Assembly (NCBI GenBank): GCA_030268105.1 | Contig: BSDZ01000013.1 | Span: 725,001 to 789,000, forward strand | Direction of reading: 5' to 3' | Source: Volvox africanus | Lineage: Eukaryota > Chlorophyta > Chlorophyceae > Chlamydomonadales > Volvocaceae | Length of the DNA stretch: 64,000 nt | Part shown: positions 49,189 through 61,100 of the stretch, one piece after another | Numbering within the stretch: the first letter of the stretch is position 1 | How the letters are laid out: every line of letters begins with the position of its first letter | The notes under the pieces: model-generated | What the model was told of the DNA's origin: nothing | The model's database searches: none | What the model saw: only the letters and a program-made list of their open reading frames with translations | Program-made: the position numbers and the translations under genes

Positions 49189-50349
49189 CAACTATCCTTC
49201 CTCCAGCCGCAGTGTCCCCGCCGCGGCTTTAACATGCTCGCGTGCCTCCTGCAGCATGGGCGCCAAGTCTGGAGTGAAGCTACGTTGCGGTTCCCAACTG
49301 TGGTGTTCCGATGAATAACCTGCCCACTTCACAAGTTACTTATGCATGTTGCAGAACCATCGGCCTGAGCGGATTTGCCTCATATGAGAATCCAATATGT
49401 GCTCGACCGAATAAGATGGCTGCTTCTCATAAGACCTGGCAACAGGGTCTGCAGGCACGTCCTTCATCACCTGCATCACTTCCATAATGCGGCTTTACTA
49501 GCGATACATGGAACGTGGAGTGAACACACAGCTCAGGTGGCAATGTGAGGGTGACCGCCTCTGAGCCCACCATGCGTGCAACGCGGAATGGACCGACCCA
49601 TCGTGGGCATACCATACAGGGTTCCTCAAAGAGATTCCGTAGGTTCTTGGTGCTCAGCATGACCAACTGACCGTAGGTGTAAACGACACGACCTTCTTAC
49701 TCTTAGTATAATGGTTGGTCCACCGCGCGTTGTGGAGCCGTGTCCAAACACGCCTTTGCCTCAGGTATGCGGGACACAGACGACTTAGCAATCTGCTGAA
49801 TCATCGGCACCGGATGTCGAGCTCGCGCCAAGACATGAAAGGAAGAGTGCAGGAATGTAAGTCGCGCGAACACCGAAGTTCGTGTCGAACGCAAGGATGC
49901 CTACCTGAGCTGGCGGCTATGTTTGTCCACGCTCAGGAAGCTCGTATAACTCTTCCACCTCCGGCCAGATTTGTCACTACTGCGACGCTGGGACTTACCG
50001 GCCACCCTCCCGCATTGACTGAACACGCAAAGGCGAAAATGCGCTTATCCGCTGAATAATTTCAGGGCGCCGAATGAATGATTCATTCCGGCGATTTTAA
50101 GTCCACAATCTAAGCCGCCAATCCCTGCTGCCAAGTCAGCTCCCGAACATAGCACACGGGCCCCATGCAGAGCTTGTAAGGAAGGGCCCACCTATCAACC
50201 TCACGTCTCCTCATTCCAAAACGTAAGGCCCATAGCAGTGGATCGTGCAGTGGATGCTTCCATGGCAGGTCCATAGTCCGTAGCCGTCCGCGCCTCAAGC
50301 TGCATATCACCGCCTCCTTATCATATCCACAACAATCGACACGACGCAC
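49189..50349 (-). mobile_element. Ty3/gypsy chromovirus relic, integrase C-terminus plus chromodomain
   Basis: Broken minus-strand pol 3' end. From right to left: a possible integrase piece (50110-50349, containing HDPLLWALRFGMRR and ALPYKLCMGPVCYV); a segment ending ARHPVPMIQQIAKS (49703-49894); then VMLSTKNLRNLFEEP, PRWVGPFRVARMVGSEAVTL and HSTFHVSLVKPHYG (49427-49666). That last set is the diagnostic integrase C-terminal module of gypsy polyproteins. A chromodomain follows directly: YSVEHILDSHMRQIRSGR, an in-frame TAA, then LVKWAGYSSEHHSWEPQ and a stop near 49194. Just past it is a purine tract GAGGAAGGATAG and TGTTGTATT, a plausible polypurine tract and LTR start. Chromodomains guide chromovirus insertion into heterochromatin. 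Frameshifts and stops show the copy is dead. Protease and reverse transcriptase are not present in the window. Confidence 0.75.
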
Positions 50350-50455
50350 ATTGGGATATAAAGCGAAGAATTATTCCACGCTCATATCATCCTTCCTTCT
50401 CAACCTACCCCCCGTCTGGTCTCCCCGACCCCCCAGTACAAACCGATGCCAATCC

Positions 50456-51475
50456 TCATCGCTCTGCTACAGCGGTGGCGATAACGACTGGTACTGCCGC
50501 CCTTAGTTCCTGCTGCTGCTCATCCTCCTCACCTTCTTCCTCACTCCCCCACCCCGGTGGCTGTGCAGCGAATTGCGGCTGCACCAGCTCGATTGGAAGA
50601 TCCGGAACCATCGCCAGTTCATCCCCGGGAGCTGGCAAGATCCCGCGGACTTGCAAGATCCGCAACGTAGTCAGGTTCGGGCGCGGTGCCTGATATTTCT
50701 TGTACCGCTTTCGCCTTTTCTTCTTGAACACGTGCACCTTGCCGTCACGGAAATGCTCCTCGACGGCTGCTAGAACATTTGCGCCTGGTACAAACGGCCG
50801 CCCCACGATCGTTTCGGCACGGGATCCAAGCATCAGGACGCGGTCGAGGGCCAGAACATCGTTCACCTCCACGTCCGGCAGCTGATTGACGAAGATGATG
50901 TCATCGGTGGTGACCTTGAACTGAGTGCCGGCTAGCTGGACGACCGCAAACGTCCGTTCGGGCTTTAAATTGTACTGGCCCACGATATTGCCGACGCGCT
51001 TATACTCTATCGGCAATGGCACCTTGGGAATGGTGGGGAGGCACGTGTCGACGATGGGGCCCAATTCAGGCTGCCACCGCCGGCGAAAAAGCTTGACTGG
51101 TTCACCCAGGACTTGCTGGCGCTGCTGTTGCGCTGCCATAAGCGGTTGGATTGCCTGCCAGCTGGCTGCGGTATTTAAGGGCTTCAATGAACGCTTGTTG
51201 CTCTTGTAGCCGCGCACGCAGATGACCGTGCCGCCCACTCCGGATAAGCGACAAGCCCCTGCCACTGCATGTGACTGCGTACACGGTGTCGCAGGATCTT
51301 TACACAACTGAAGACTTTGAAAAGCATTTCCATCAATGGAAGTGCACAAACATCGGAGGCCTAGCCAAGCAACTTGCGACGAGCCGGAACTGGTACTGGC
51401 GCCCCAGCAAGACCGATTAAGTATGCCTACACATACACTGTCAGCAAGCTGTAGGAGAGTAGATCGCATAGCCAT
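50456..51475 (-). CDS. Organellar ribosomal protein bL21 (probably mitochondrial)
   Basis: Single-exon 339-aa frame on the minus strand. Residues about 175-285 match bL21: RTFAVVQLAGTQFKVTTDDI, then VNDVLALDRVLMLGSRAETI, VGRPFVPGANVLAAVEEHFR and KVHVFKKKRRKRYKKYQ, followed by a TLRILQV segment. bL21 binds 23S-type rRNA in the large subunit. The long N-terminal part begins MAMRSTLLQLADSVCVGILN and is rich in Ser/Arg/Cys, as expected for an organellar transit peptide; VRGYKSNKRSLKPLN suggests a processing region. Bacterial bL21 is only about 100 aa, so both ends are extended, including an acidic EEEGEEDEQQQEL C-terminus. I favour mitochondrion over chloroplast on the leader texture only. It is the only intronless full gene here. 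The start has a second in-frame ATG two codons later. Confidence 0.92.
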   Translation of the reverse strand: MAMRSTLLQLADSVCVGILNRSCWGASTSSGSSQVAWLGLRCLCTSIDGNAFQSLQLCKDPATPCTQSHAVAGACRLSGVGGTVICVRGYKSNKRSLKPLNTAASWQAIQPLMAAQQQRQQVLGEPVKLFRRRWQPELGPIVDTCLPTIPKVPLPIEYKRVGNIVGQYNLKPERTFAVVQLAGTQFKVTTDDIIFVNQLPDVEVNDVLALDRVLMLGSRAETIVGRPFVPGANVLAAVEEHFRDGKVHVFKKKRRKRYKKYQAPRPNLTTLRILQVRGILPAPGDELAMVPDLPIELVQPQFAAQPPGWGSEEEGEEDEQQQELRAAVPVVIATAVAER

Positions 51476-52171
51476 TAGGGCGTCCTCCTATCCGAATTAT
51501 TTACGTCAGGAGTTTGCGTGACATGATGTCATAACACTGTTTTAAGTAACGTGTTCAATAATCAAAGAATAAATTTATCACATTATGAAGCCGTGTATCC
51601 TGCATGCATAAAGTCCCGTACTACAGCTGTTTGTACGAGAGATGGACTCGAATGGTGTGGATGGCGGTAACATCAACAATGTTTTTATCCAACAACGTCT
51701 TTCTAGCATGGATCGCTTCTCGGTTAGGTCAATTGCAACCAAGAATTAAAATAGTGTATGAGCTTCCAGTTGGTCACATCGCCAATATCGCCTTTCCTTA
51801 CGTTCCAATAGCCTGGCGGAAAAAAGATATCATCGATAGTTTAAATGTTGAAATTGGATGATTTTTTAAGAACATGTAGCTATGACCGATTTCGGGGAAG
51901 CGCTATGCTGTCTTTGATGCTGCAAAAAGAACATGCATGCCGTCTCATATAAAATGTAGCAGACAGCCAAAACTCAAATCGATTTACGAACCTGGCCAAG
52001 GTGTAGGGGAAACGTGATGCAGTTGTAAACGTTGGACAGAATATAATTACGATTATCCAATTTGGCTCCAGGCGTGAGGATAGTACTATCTTAATACATT
52101 CATAGTGGATATGGTTTGGTGCGTTTCTGGCCAAGGCACAACCACTCCCGGGTGAAGAAACTGGAGCCGGA
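51476..52171. promoter_or_regulatory. Divergent region between bL21 and the PHD-GNAT gene
   Basis: Nearly 700 bases between two divergent start codons, AT-rich compared with the flanking exons. An 85-codon plus-strand frame (51604-51861, ending DIIDSLNVEIG) has no recognisable similarity. It could be an upstream frame in the leader of the PHD-GNAT gene or chance. No repeats or obvious TATA box were noted. Confidence 0.45.
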
Positions 52172-55100
52172 ATGGACGAGTTCTACTGCAGAGCTTGCTA
52201 TAACGAGGTACGCTACCAAAAGGGTCTTCATTAGCAAACCTAGAAGGAAAGAATTCACTGTCACCAAAACTCACGGCTCTGATAACCTTTCGGCATAACA
52301 ATTTCTCCTGGTTATTCAGGAGGATCTCATAGCCTGCGATGCATGTGGCGCTTGCTACCACCGCCGCTGCGTAGAGGCACATTGCTGCGGGCCCCCTGTG
52401 CGGCAGCCTGGCAGCACGGCGCCCAAGTCCAACTCCCAGCGCACTCCTTACCAGTTACCCCCGCAGTTCCCAGGCCACGGAATCGACGGCCATCGGAGCT
52501 CAGCCGCAGCCGCACTTGTGCCAAACGGAGCGCGACCTCCAGAGACAGTATTATCATCCAATTCGGACTTCACCCGTCCGTGTCTCACGATAGCGTCAGA
52601 AGGGTTTGAGGAAGCTGCGCTTACGAGCGAGGAAGAGTGCCCCGCGCATGCGGCAGACTGGTTTTGTCCAGCTTGTCGCTGTGTACGCTGTGGCAGGGCT
52701 TGCTGCCCCATTGCAGTTGAGAGGGGGGGCAATCGGCTAGCAGCGATCCAAAATGCATGTGAAGGTGCCCTCGGGCTTCACAGACACCACGGCAATCCGG
52801 CGGTAGCTGCTAACGCTGCCAGCCTGTGTCCTCCAGTTGCAGCTACTGGGCAGCATCGTGGAGACGCAGCGCAGCTGGCGATGTGGCGGGTGATGACAAC
52901 CCGGGTTATTGCACAGAAGGTGAGGGAAGGGAGGAGTTAACCATCCGGCTCATTATTGGCCTCGTGCACACAAGACTCCACTTCCTGACCCCTAGTGGCG
53001 ATCGTGAGGTGCCTAGACGTGCCGGGAGGCGCCAGACGATACGGGCGGACCCTGGGCAAGTAAAACTTAACATGTAGAGCTGTCTGGCCTTGTGCAATCG
53101 GCTCATGGAGAAGTACATTCCCCGCACAGGTGGTACCAGGTGCAGGTGCGGACGGTCGTGGCGCGGCCATTGCTGCGGCGGTGGCGGTCCCACCTTTATT
53201 TCTCGAAAAATGTCGTGCTCTAGCAGCTTCTGCCCGCAGCCCTGTTGAGCTGGAGTACCGGTTGGATACGGAGGTGGCGCTCAACCCGAACAGGACTCCC
53301 GCATTGAACTGGCCCCTGCAAGCGCTGTTGGAGGCACTGCTTCCGACAGAGCCATGGAAAGTGAGTGGTAGGGATGATGGGGGGAATGCGAATAGACGAG
53401 ACCTGGTGCCGGTGCTGCTACTGAGGAACAAAATTACGAACTGCAGTGATACCCTCAGCTGGTTGTACGTGCGGTGCTGGATGTCGGTAGCTTTCTTCGT
53501 CCAAAGCCGGGAAGGTGGCAGGAGTGGAGGGATTAGAGGTGCACGAGCGCGCAGTAATGTGATACGGCTAATTCTATAAAGCCAGTTAGATCCGATGATA
53601 AAATTTTTGAACCTGACATCTGAGCCAAAAACGAGATTAATTTAACAGGAAAGAAATGGCAGTCGAACTTGGACCGGGTGGTCGCGGATTGACATGACAC
53701 TTAACCTCTCGTAGATCGATCGATGGGGACTGATGGATGTGGAAAATAAAGGGGGAGGGAGGACGGCGCAGAGTCGGAATCATGATATGATGGTATAATC
53801 AAGTTGGAAGCAGGGGTTAAAGACAGCTTTCGAGAACGAACCATTCCGTGCAGAGGGTTGAGACGTCAGGACGGAAGCGGGTGTGTGTTTTTTCCCCGGC
53901 TAGAAGGAAGGGTGAGAGGCGCCAGTAGGGCCCCATTCATCAAGACCAAGTAGGTTACAGCCGGGAGATGGCCCTGCTGTGCTCGCTCACTCCCCACCCG
54001 CCGGTTTTCACTTGATAACTGCAGGGACGTCGGGTTGCGCTGCAGCTCCTCGCTGCCGCATTGTTCAAGACAATGCACAACGATAAACCGCAGCAGCTGA
54101 AGAGGCAGCAACTGCCGGAAGAGGGTCACTCCAGGCGGCCAACAGAACCGATGTTGAAACGAAGGCGAATAGCAGATGGGAACAAAGGTGCGGTAGCGGC
54201 GACGGCAGCAGTGATGGCGACGGCAGCGGCGACAGCGACGGCGACGGTAGCAGTGACAGCGACGGCGACGGTAGCAGTGACGGCGGCGACTGTGGTAGGT
54301 ACCAGCGCCGATGCGGCGGCTAGAGAAGAGAGAGTGACATCACCAGGACTTATACCGGCACCTCCTCCGCGTCCCCTTAGCGCTCAAAGTATGGATCAAC
54401 CGCAGCCTGCAGCTGCGGCTTCTGGTGCCGCTGCACGGGCGGCGGCAGTAGCGGTAGAAAAGGAATGGCAGGGTCCGCACTCTGCGGCGGTGGCTGTGGC
54501 TGCGGCAGCTATGCCGTCGGGGCTGTGGATACGGGAGGGGAGGGGCCCGTTTCTGCCGGACCGAATCGCCGCGACAAAGACATCCTCCGCGCGATCCTCC
54601 GCCTCTGCGTCAGCGGTGAAAGGTTCCAGTCCGGGGGCATTGGTGGGCCGGAAGGAGCAGAGCAGCAGCTCCCACCCGCATGAGTGCAGTTCCCTACGCT
54701 TTAGAAACCGAGGTGCGTTATCGATCCAGAGGTCCCTATGAGAGTTAGTGATTGACTTCAATGAGTTACCTGAAGCCCTCCGATCTAAGGTTTTAGGGTC
54801 CAGCCCCGTTAAATCCGTCTATCTCATTTCAACCTTTCACCCTGCCTTGCAGGAGCTGCCGCCGCCATGTTGACGGCGGCAGATGGGGAGGCAGGTGCCG
54901 CCACAATCGCATCTTCCGCGGCGACAGCGGCGCCCTTGCAGCCTCAGGTGCTGCCCGCCAGGAACCCAGGCTATGGCGGCAGCACTGGCTCAATCCCACC
55001 CTTGCCTTGGCCCCACACTCCACACGCCGCGATGAACCCAGCTGCCATCTTCGCACCAGCCTTCACGGCGGCGCTGGCGGCAGCTATAACCACCGGCGGC

Positions 55101-58100
55101 GGGCCGGCCGGCAGCTCCTTGGTCATGATGTCTCCCGGACAGATGGTTGCCTTGACCGCTTTCCTCCATCGGCGGACAGAGTTGCTGAAACAACAACTGC
55201 AACAACTGCAACAACAACAACAACAGCAAAATCAGCAGCGGCAACAGCAGCAGCAGCAGCCTGAGGCACAGCCGCAACAGCAGCAACAGCCGCCACAGCA
55301 ACAGCAGCAACAGCCGCCACAGCAACAGCAGCAGCAGCAGCCGCAACAGCCACTGCCGCAGCCTGAGGCACAGCCGCAACAGCCGGTGCCACAGCAACAG
55401 CAGCAGCAGCAGCCTGAGGCACAGCCCCAACAGCCACTGCCACAGCAACAGCAGCAACAGCAACAGCAGGCGCAACCCCATGATGTCCATGAGCCAAAGC
55501 AGCCGCACGAAAGTCGGCTGCCGTCGCTGCCACCACCGCTGTCAAAGCAGCAACAGCAGCAGGAAGGCATGGCCAAGATTAGAACCCTTGCGTCCTTTCC
55601 CGTCGCATCCTGTCCATCAGCGCCCTCACAAAGCGCATCCCAGGAGTCATCTGCAGGACCGGTGGCTTTGGCGCCAGGCCCAGCACCGGCACCGGCACCG
55701 GTTCCGGAGCCAGGAGCAAAGGCGGCGGAACACGGCCGAGCGGCGGCTCATCCGTCTCCGGCGGTTGCGGTCAGCAAGCCCCGCCTCAGCGTCACGGAAC
55801 GTTTGCAGCTAGTGCAGCAAAGGAAAGCGCAAGGAGCAGCACGGAGGCGTGGAACCCTCCGCCCGGGGTCGCAGGGGCAGATCGCATCCGTGATGTCCTT
55901 AGCCGGTGCAAGTGGCCGCATGGCGGGCATGAAAAGGTGCGCCTCCCGAAACTCCTAATTCAGTCCACCTTCACAGTCCCGGTTCAGTTCCTGAACTCCG
56001 TAACCCTGTGTGAAAAAGCTCCCCAAGATAAAAGAGCGCAACCCCAATAATGAGCCCTTCGTACGAAACTGTACGGTATTGTAAGATGTCGTAATTTACT
56101 TTCTTGATCACCTGCAGGCCAATTGGCAGCGTCTACGTTACCACCCAGATGGTCGATGAGGACCTGTCCGCATTTCTGGACACTGGGGATTGTGTAGGCA
56201 GCACAGGCGCCAGCAATGTCAATGCGGCTGGAAAGATGGGTACGGAGGCGGCGGGAACGGCCCCACTCGAGGCAAGTGCGGGCGCGAACCCCAACAACAC
56301 CGCAGTACCGGCATTGGCTGCGCCGGTGGAGGCTCTTCAGCCCCGTCAGTCCCTACTGATCCCATCACTTCATGAGGAGGAACCTTTGCCATTGCTTTCG
56401 CCGGTGGCGCTTCTTCCGCCGCCGTTGCCGCCGCTGCCATCGTCATTACAACCATCGTCGTCGTCGTACAAACCGGCACGCAACGGTGCGCCTCCGGAAT
56501 GGGCTGGCGTGCTTGGCTCGGCACCTGAGGTAGATACCGGTGACTTGTCCGTCAGAGCGCCGAATCATCATCATCAGCACCAGCACCAGCAGCAACAACA
56601 TCAACAACGAGAACAGCAATCCGCAACAATGGCTTCTGAGGTGCTCTCTGCTCTTGCCCTACTGCAAGCGCTGCCGCCGCCGGCAGCGGCACCGGCATCT
56701 CCGCTTGCCGCTGCGGTTCCGGAGCAGCCCTCACCCTCGGCGGCATCGCACCCGACGGCCTCTACCATCGTGGTGCATGAGACCCTAAATCCTACCTCTA
56801 CCTCTGCCGTCCATGAAATCCAGGAGGCAATCGGCAACGCCGCAGCGAACCCCCCGCATGTGACCCTGCAGTACGACTTCGTGTGCGCTGTGCGCTGCAT
56901 CTGCTGCAGCCGTCCGTGTCACGTGGGCTGCCTGGCTGGGGGGGAAGCCGCTGGGGCGGAGGGGAAATGGCATCATCAGGCTGGGAACCAGGAGCTTGCA
57001 GCGACCCATGGGTCCAACCCGCAGCCCCTCCTGCGGCCGTCGCATTTGACGACGCTGTGTCCGAATGGAGAAGTCCCATGGGTCTCCACCGCCCCCACTC
57101 CACCGCCTCCACCACCCTCACTGCACCGTCCACCGGGCAACTCTGGGTTGCAGCGGCCTCACAATAGAGCTGGTGACCCACATGGGGTGGTGAAGCAAAA
57201 CGCGGAGAGGCAGGCAGACGCCGTAGCTCCAGCGTGGGAGTCGAGCCGTGTGCCAAAGGCGGTGGGGAATGGTGAGTTTATCTGCGGCAGCGAGTGTCGC
57301 GCATTGATGCGGGCGCTGCAGCAATTGCGGCAAGAAGGGTGTCGGCGCCTTGAACTAGACTGCAAGGGGGAGGTGCTGCTGGGTCCGGGGGGCCGCTCGT
57401 CCTCCCTGGAGTGGCAGCTGGTTGCCTTATGGCCACCTGGCGGCTGCAGTAGTGCTGGCGTCAGCAGTGTTGATGATGATGTGGCCGGTGGCGGTGGCGG
57501 TGGCGGTGGCGGCGGCTCAAACGGCGGCAATGGACCAGGAGGAGAGGAAGCGGTGGCGACGGGAACGTCTTCAGCCGCGGGCTCCGGAGCCATGGATCTT
57601 ACGGCGGCGATGGTCTACGATCCAAGGACCATCCAGCAGGTGAGGCAACGGGAAATGGACGCCGTACATTTTGGTTCATACTACGTACGGCGCAGCTTAC
57701 TTCTAACTGCTTTGGGATCTCGCTTAATCTCTCGCATGCCTTTTGTAAGGCTCCGTTTAGCCGGTGCGTTTGGGCCTTATGTTCACGTACTCGTTCACGT
57801 ACCCCATTGACGTACACCATGCCGATGAGGTTCTTCAGGACCTGGAGGTCTGCATGGGGGTTTTCGCGGATGGCACCGCAGCCGCTGCAGTGTCGTCGCC
57901 GTCGCCGTCGCCGCCGCCGCCGCCGGTTGCGGCCCTGGACCCGGCCTGGCGCTCGGCTGGGGGCTTGTTGGGTGGCTTGTCCTGGGCCCCAGCCACCGGC
58001 GTCAACCGCAGCGACGGCGAGGGCGAGGGCGAGGGCGAGGGTGCCGCTGATGCCAGATCGGGAAGATCGATACAAGGCACTGAGCGCGACCGCAACGGCG

Positions 58101-61100
58101 GCGGCGGCAACGGCGTGCAGCTGGCGGCACTGCTTTGGGTGGAAGAACGGGTTGGCGGTGTCGTACTCGTGCATGTGTATGGCCCCAGCCTGGCGGTGGT
58201 AAGTGTGAATGCAAGTTTGAATCGTGGAAATTGCGTTTCCCTCTGGTCGTACCGTGAAAGACCGGCGGCAGCAGCACCACCAGCTCGTGACCGCAGCTGT
58301 GTAGTAACTTGGCCTCAGCCTCATTTTGGAACCCCCATATGAGCACGGAGCTTGCTTTACCTTCTCACACTTTTTTCAGTGGCACAAAAATGTACTCACA
58401 CAGACACACAGACGCAAGACGGACCTAAGCGCACATTTAAAGCCATGAATGGGATTATAACCATAGATCCGTACGACAATAGTCGTACACTTGGGCGCGC
58501 AACGCCGTTTTATTTTACACCTGAAAGCAACGTCACACTGCGCTGTCCTCAGGTCCACGTTCCTGCCGTACATCCCCGCTTCGGGTCGTACGGGCCTAAC
58601 TTGGGCGCGTTGCTGTTATGTACTCTCGAATCTGCCTTATCGCATGCTGGTGTCCGTACGGTTCTGTTGGGCCTTACGCCCGCCGCTGCATACGGGGTGG
58701 TTGCGTCGAGGCCCAAACTGCTGTGCAAGCGCCGCGGGCGGCAACCGCGATTATCTTATGCTGAGGCGGAAGCTCGCGCCAGTGCCGCTGTAGCCGCGGC
58801 TGCGGCGACGTGGCTTGACGGGCTGGGTTACACACCGGCCGACGCTGCCGTACTGACGGCGGTGGCGGTGGCGCACGCGCCTAAGCTGCCGCCGCCGTCC
58901 GCGTTGCTTTCCGCACGTGATCCGCGCTGCGACCCCCCTGGACCATCGTGTGCACAGCCAGTGGGCCGGGTGCTATACTATAAGCACCTTCGGCCCGTTG
59001 CTGTTGCCGATGCCGCAGCACCCGCTGCCGCCGGTGCCGCCGCTTCGGCTGTACCTCCGCCACCGCTACCTACGAGCCCCCCTGACGTAGCCAGGAGCGC
59101 GGCCGCACTCCCAGACGCCTCTTTGTTCCCAGTGTTGGAGCCCCTCGTTGACCAAGAAGAGGCGCTCCGCCCGGACGTCACCGTCGCTCTGCTAAACGGG
59201 CTGCCTACGCGATCCGCTGCTCACGTTGTGGCTCCAACTCCTATGGAGCTGCCGTACGACGCCGCGCCGCATCGATTAATGGAGCCGTCCGGCCGCAATG
59301 CCCCGGCGGCGGAATCTCCTTTTGCTTGCCCCACGGCCGCTGCTTACGTGGCATGTCATATGGAAACGCCAGAAGCAGAAGCAGCAATACCAGCAGCAGT
59401 AGAAGTAGCAGTAGCAGAGACGGGGTTGGAGGCAGTAGCAACAGAAACCAGCGCCCTCGGTGCGCTGGCGCCGTCCCAACCGCTAACGACCATCGCCAGT
59501 GAGTGTGCCACGACGAGCGGCGCGTTTCATGGATTTCCGTTTCCTGATGGCAGCGGGAGTTTCCGTACGATAGATACATACGGGACGCCGTACGGTCTGG
59601 AGCTGGCCACTTTGATGTGTTCCCCAGATTCTTTGCTGTTGGTTTCTGGCGTAAACCTGACTACTCCTGCTGCTCCTCACCACGCATCGGCTCCATCTGC
59701 TGCTCCAACTACTACCGCCGCCGTCGACCCAGCCGCCATGGATGGCGGTGCATTCGGAGCGACCCATGGGTCAATGCGTCACCCCGGCAGCGCTGCAGAA
59801 GAGCACGTGCTTGAATCTATCACTGCTGCCGCCAGCGCCGGCGTTCAGGATCAGTTGCCGCCATCTTCAATCATCGGCGAGATCATCCGCACATACTTCG
59901 AGGCATTACCAGCCCCGCCGCCGGCGCCGCCGCCGCCGCTACCTTTGCCTTCGCTGCCCCCGCAACTGCCGGAGCTGTCGTTTGAGCATCAGACGCTGAC
60001 GGAAGGCAAATCAAGGCGGCGCGCGGAAGAAGCGAGGATAAGTGTTTATGACGAGGAGGCTGAGGGAGCTGCTCAGCTGGAAAGGCAGACGCAGGTGGAG
60101 GTGCAGGTACAGGTACAGGTACAGGAAGCGGAGGAGGAGTTCAGGCAGCATTCGATATCTTCCGAGGAAGCGGCGCAGTTTGAGCAAACGGCTCAGTCGT
60201 TCAACTTGCTTCTGGGAGGAGAACAGCCTGGGCAAATGGCCCAGTTGAGCCCTTCGACGCCGCATTTGGACGCGCCGCTGGCGCACTCGGACGAAACCGC
60301 GCCACCTGGTCCCCCGGCTCACTCGGACGAGTGGGCCTCACGGAGGGAGGCGGGGGCGCAGGCGGAGGTGGAACCCGAAGGGGCAGCGCTGCAGCGGGCG
60401 GAGGGCTGGTGGGTATTGGGGGACGCCCGGCGCGAGGATCAGGAGAGTCATGGGGAGGAGGCGGATCACCTGCAGCCGCCGCAGGTGATGCCGCCCCTGG
60501 AGCCGCCGCCGCCATCAGTAAAGTATCCTCGCCGTTTGGGGCTGTCCCAGGTGCATGCTCAGTCGCAGGTGATGCCGGGACGAGTCGGACATTCGGAAGA
60601 TGTGCCGACGCAACCAGGGGAAGGTGGGCAGCTGCTGCGGCACGTGCAGATGGCGGTGGAAGGTGAGGATCGCTTGAGAAAGGATGTGCATGTCGCAACT
60701 ACAGCAGCTGCGCCCCCGCCACCAGGCGAGGGGCTACCTCCTGCCGCCGTCGACGGTACCGCTGTCACAGATGTCGCGTTTGCCGTTGCGGAGGGCGGGA
60801 TTCTTGCTGCTGCTGCCGCTGCCACTGCTGATGAAGCAGCAGTTCCCACTGCTGATGGGGTTGATGCTATGGATCGCGCAGTTCTTGCCGATGCAGCCGA
60901 CGCAGCTGGCGAGTGTGCTAACCGGGATGGGGTTAATGGCGCTGCTAATGGCGGCGTCAGGACCATTGACGGTGTCGCCAGGACGGCCTATGGGACCGCC
61001 GCGTACAACGCCGCTACGACAGCCGACGGGATCGTCGTGATGGCCGATGTGACTGACGCTGGCGGCGCCATCAGGACGGCCGAGGTGACTGACGCTGGCG

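Larger units (their letters stand above)
46986..50455. other. Convergent region between pinin and bL21 genes
   Basis: About 3.5 kb holding the pinin 3' UTR, the possible small antisense gene at 47056-47370, and the two chromovirus relics. From 47.5 to 48.2 kb I see only short unassigned frames. Direct sequence similarity between 48210-48270 and 49178-49230 shows two copies of the same element family. Confidence 0.55.

Noticed and set aside
51604..51861. 85-codon plus-strand frame upstream of the PHD-GNAT gene
   Set aside because: No similarity, in an AT-rich intergenic stretch; could be an upstream frame but cannot be supported as a gene.
54990..55576. Minus-strand poly-Leu and Cys/Gly-rich frames of 110-170 codons
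   Set aside because: Antisense of the Gln-rich CAG/CAA tract in the PHD-GNAT gene.
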